Shown here one piece after another: positions 14,800 through 17,134 of a DNA stretch of 17,134 bases; within the stretch, counting starts at the first letter, position 1; each line of letters opens with the position of its first letter. The position numbers and the translations under genes are program-made. The stretch is from the NCBI GenBank assembly GCA_002353835.1, contig DEKL01000091.1, forward strand, positions 1 to 17,134. Reading direction: 5' to 3'. The notes under the pieces are model-generated. The model did not search any database, was not told the origin of the DNA, and saw nothing but the letters and a program-made list of their open reading frames with translations. The stretch is from Alphaproteobacteria bacterium UBA2723. GTDB lineage: Bacteria > Pseudomonadota > Alphaproteobacteria > RF32 > CAG-239.

Positions 14800-16554
14800 T
14801 TACTCCTGCTTGGTCTTAATGTAGCCGTCTACTTGTAAATCAAAGAGGTGTTTAAATAGACCGTTTTTCTTTTTTAAGAGGTTTTGAGGGGTGTCATCTT
14901 CTATAATTTCGCCGGTATCCAAAACAATGATTCTATCCATAGAGCGCAAGGTGGAAAGACGGTGTGCGACGGCAATAACGGTTTTGTTTTTCATTAAGTT
15001 TTCAAGCGCATTTTGTACCATAATTTCGGCTTCGCTATCAAGCGCGGAAGTAGCCTCGTCTAAAATCAGCACAGGGGCATTTTGCAAGATGGCGCGGGCA
15101 ATGGCAATACGCTGTCTTTCACCGCCGGAAAGAAGAATACCTCGCTCGCCGACAACACTATCATAACCGTTTTCAAGCTCCTTAATGGTTTCATGGATGT
15201 ATGCAAGCTTAGCGGCTTTGATGATTTCATTTTTATCTGCCTTAGGGTTGCCGATTTTTAAGTTTTCATATAACGAACGGTTGAACAGTGTTACATCTTG
15301 CGGAACGTAGGCAATATTTTTGTGTAAAGATACTTCGGTAATATCGGCAATATCATAGCGGTTGAGCATAATTTTTCCGGATTGCGGTAAATATGAGCGC
15401 AATAGCAGGCTGATTAAGGTAGATTTGCCGGCGCCGGACAATCCTACAAGACCGACTTTCTCTCCGGCGGAAATGGTTAAATTTAAACCTTTAAATATTT
15501 GCTTTTCCGGAACGTAAGAGAAGTCTATATTCTTAAAAGTGATGGTTGCTTTTTTAAGATTGATGTTTTTTGCATTCGGTTTGTCTTTAATTTCTATCGG
15601 CTTATATATCAATTCAATGCTGGCCGTGAGCTCACCATAGTTTTCTGAAAGTTCTTGGAAAAAGCGGTTAAGCCCATGTAAGCTTACATTGAGCATTTGT
15701 ATGGAACTGAATGCAAAGTAGGCATCTGCCAAGGATAGCCCTTGTTTTAAGGTAAAATAGATAATTGCCGTGTAGCAAGACAGAGTGAAAACCGATTCTA
15801 AAAGATTTACACCGGCGATGAAAACGGCGCGTTGGCTTTCGCAGTTATAGGTGGCGCGGAGATATTTTTTTAGGATTTTGAATGCATTTAATTTTTCCGT
15901 AAATAAAGAACCGGTGTAGCGGACAAGTTTATAATTGGTGATACTGTCTGTTGTAAAACCATAGTAGTCCTGTTCGGCAGTACCGCGTGTTTGCCAAAGT
16001 TTTCTGATACGCTTATCCAAAAATTTCAAAACAAGGAAAAACGGCAGGCAAATCAATATTAAGAAAAATGCCAGTTTGGGAGAAGTGTAACCGATAATGC
16101 CGAAAGCTAATAAGAAATTGATAAACGGGCGAATTAAGCCATATAAGGTATTTATAAACATTGCGCCTAAAGTGCCGGAAGTTTTGGTGATGGCGGTGGA
16201 AATACGACCGGTCAGCTCATCATCAAAATAACGGATATTATGTTGGTGTACCATGCTGAACAAATCATCAATGATGTTAGCATTTAAAACAGCCTCAAAG
16301 GTTGACTTTGTGACACGGACAAAATATTGGTTGATGGCTTGTAAAAGCTTAAAGATCACAAAAAGACAAAGCCAGAAGATGATGTCGTTTATGGCGATAG
16401 ATTTTAATTCTATATTAAAGCAGCCGATAATGCGCGAAATAAAGAACGGGTTAATGGTTAAAGCGCACGACGAGAGAATAAAGCAAAATGAAAATTCAAC
16501 AAAGAGCTTTTTGTTCTTTTTGATGTTTTTAATAATAAGATTTTTTAAGTTCAT
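14800..16554 (-). CDS. ABC exporter half-transporter (TMD-NBD), first gene of pair
   Basis: This 584-residue paralogue of the following gene has the same layout: membrane domain in about residues 1-320 with Lys-rich N-terminal tail, then ATPase with Walker A GLSGAGKST (Lys377), Q-loop YVPQD, signature LSGGERQR (475-482), Walker B VLILDEA (Asp499, Glu500), D-loop SALD and His531. Both ATP sites of a heterodimer would therefore look competent, unlike exporters with one degenerate site. The ATG at 16554 is chosen: AAGGA (16562-16566 on the minus strand) is seven bases from it but only one from the in-frame ATG at 16560. It is first in a two-gene operon, five bases before the partner, behind a strong promoter. 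The two proteins keep identical motif numbering, consistent with tandem duplication. Confidence 0.94.
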   Translation of the reverse strand: MNLKNLIIKNIKKNKKLFVEFSFCFILSSCALTINPFFISRIIGCFNIELKSIAINDIIFWLCLFVIFKLLQAINQYFVRVTKSTFEAVLNANIIDDLFSMVHQHNIRYFDDELTGRISTAITKTSGTLGAMFINTLYGLIRPFINFLLAFGIIGYTSPKLAFFLILICLPFFLVLKFLDKRIRKLWQTRGTAEQDYYGFTTDSITNYKLVRYTGSLFTEKLNAFKILKKYLRATYNCESQRAVFIAGVNLLESVFTLSCYTAIIYFTLKQGLSLADAYFAFSSIQMLNVSLHGLNRFFQELSENYGELTASIELIYKPIEIKDKPNAKNINLKKATITFKNIDFSYVPEKQIFKGLNLTISAGEKVGLVGLSGAGKSTLISLLLRSYLPQSGKIMLNRYDIADITEVSLHKNIAYVPQDVTLFNRSLYENLKIGNPKADKNEIIKAAKLAYIHETIKELENGYDSVVGERGILLSGGERQRIAIARAILQNAPVLILDEATSALDSEAEIMVQNALENLMKNKTVIAVAHRLSTLRSMDRIIVLDTGEIIEDDTPQNLLKKKNGLFKHLFDLQVDGYIKTKQE

Positions 16555-16584
16555 AAGCATATCCTTAATGATTTTATGGGAGAG

Positions 16585-16613
16585 AATATAGCATAAAATT
16601 TGTGGTCGGTCAA
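16585..16613 (-). promoter_or_regulatory. Sigma70 promoter of the ABC exporter operon
   Basis: On the minus strand TTGACC (16608-16613) and TATATT (16585-16590) are 17 bases apart, each five of six to consensus. The start of transcription would be near 16578, leaving a leader of about 24 bases with the ribosome site AAGGA. Confidence 0.8.
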
Positions 16614-16649
16614 TAGAATTTTGTTGCCATAATAAATAGGAAAGCTAGA

Positions 16650-17134
16650 ATGGTCGGTATGAATAAGAAGTTGTTTATTTTACTCGGTGTTTTTGTTGCG
16701 GCTTATCTTTATTGGTTTTTTGCCGTTAAGCCGGACTATTCTAAGATTGCTTTTGTTCTTCCCTCATCACAGAGGGTTTCTTCGCCATACTATTATAAAA
16801 AAGACGGCGATTTCTTCTTGGCTGATGATTTAAGAAAAGGGTTAGAAAAACTCGGTTATCAGGTTTCTTATCGGTTTAGGGAAGACTATGATAATATGAA
16901 GTTGGGCAATATCGGTAATGTCATCTATTTTAAGGGATACTATGATTTTGAACATTTGCCGGGCTATAAAAAAGACAAGCGTAAACGTGTGCTTTATCTT
17001 TACTATGTAGAAGGGCTGTTTAAGGATATTTTTAATGAGGTTGATGTTGTGACCTCGTCTTCATATAAAATTATTGATGAGTTGGTTAAGCCAGCAGGCG
17101 CAAAAGCCGTCTATGTGCCGCAATTTACCAATCC
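16650..17134 (+). CDS. Membrane-anchored protein, probable glycosyltransferase, 5' part
   Basis: The gene runs off the right edge (161 complete codons, no stop). ATG 16650 is five bases after AGGAAAG (16638-16644); a second in-frame ATG is at 16659. Residues 8-25 are one hydrophobic segment (LFILLGVFVAAYLYWFF) with Lys-Lys before it, so an N-terminal anchor with the rest outside or inside cannot be told. After it come alternating beta/alpha patterns: KIAFVLPSS, DDLRKGLEKLGYQVSYRF, NVIYFKGYYDF, RVLYLYYVEGLF, then DVVTSSSYKIIDEL and AVYVPQFTN. This order resembles the N-terminal Rossmann domain of GT-B and CgeB-like glycosyltransferases, but the catalytic half is outside the window. It is divergent from the ABC operon, with 95 bases between the two start codons. 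Confidence 0.55.
   Translation, partial: MVGMNKKLFILLGVFVAAYLYWFFAVKPDYSKIAFVLPSSQRVSSPYYYKKDGDFFLADDLRKGLEKLGYQVSYRFREDYDNMKLGNIGNVIYFKGYYDFEHLPGYKKDKRKRVLYLYYVEGLFKDIFNEVDVVTSSSYKIIDELVKPAGAKAVYVPQFTN

Noticed and set aside
1..17134. CRISPR array, tRNA or rRNA genes, insertion sequence or transposase
   Set aside because: No regular repeat-spacer pattern, tRNA cloverleaf, rRNA segment or transposase motif was seen by eye; the 10732-10805 palindrome is the only mobile-like candidate.

Overview
The window looks like part of an alphaproteobacterial chromosome. The ribosomal proteins are of proteobacterial type: S14 is the long form without zinc-ribbon cysteines, L22 has the N-terminal extension ending in a DNQA/DNEA-like motif, and L3 carries [11 protein letters not shown]. 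The DNA is moderately AT-rich, most genes have good Shine-Dalgarno sites, and TAA is the commonest stop. An uncultured gut-type, AT-rich lineage is my guess; the sequence alone does not settle the genus.

Layout. Positions 1-961 hold the 3' end of a kinase-fold (APH/CotS-like) gene on + and, convergent with it, a small Pro/Asn/Gln-rich protein of unknown function on -. Positions 962-1345 are a 384-base regulatory gap with T-tracts, two candidate promoters and a leader that can fold in alternative ways. Positions 1346-10712 are a single continuous ribosomal protein cluster in which S10 and spc operons are joined: rpsJ-rplC-rplD-rplW-rplB-rpsS-rplV-rpsC-rplP-rpmC-rpsQ-rplN-rplX-rplE-rpsN-rpsH-rplF-rplR-rpsE-rpmD-rplO. 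Gene spacing is tight, including stop/start overlaps, until rpmD. A 114-base gap with a nested GC-rich hairpin then separates rpmD from rplO.

The cluster stops after rplO. The genes usually expected next (secY, adk, rpsM, rpsK, rpoA, rplQ) are absent, and a long imperfect inverted repeat and two intrinsic terminators follow instead. tuf and fusA are also absent upstream of rpsJ.

Positions 11043-13039 are a self-contained transcription unit: a near-consensus sigma70 promoter, one unrecognised 637-residue, apparently all-helical protein with a richer GC content than its neighbours, and a hairpin terminator. This is the least explained part of the window and the best candidate for something undescribed.

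Positions 13049-16613 are a minus-strand operon of two full-length ABC exporter half-transporters (TMD-NBD) behind a strong promoter, probably forming a heterodimer. Divergent from it, and cut by the window end, is a membrane-anchored protein that looks like a glycosyltransferase. The outer genes (kinase-like, ABC exporters, glycosyltransferase-like) suggest envelope or glycan functions, but this is inference.
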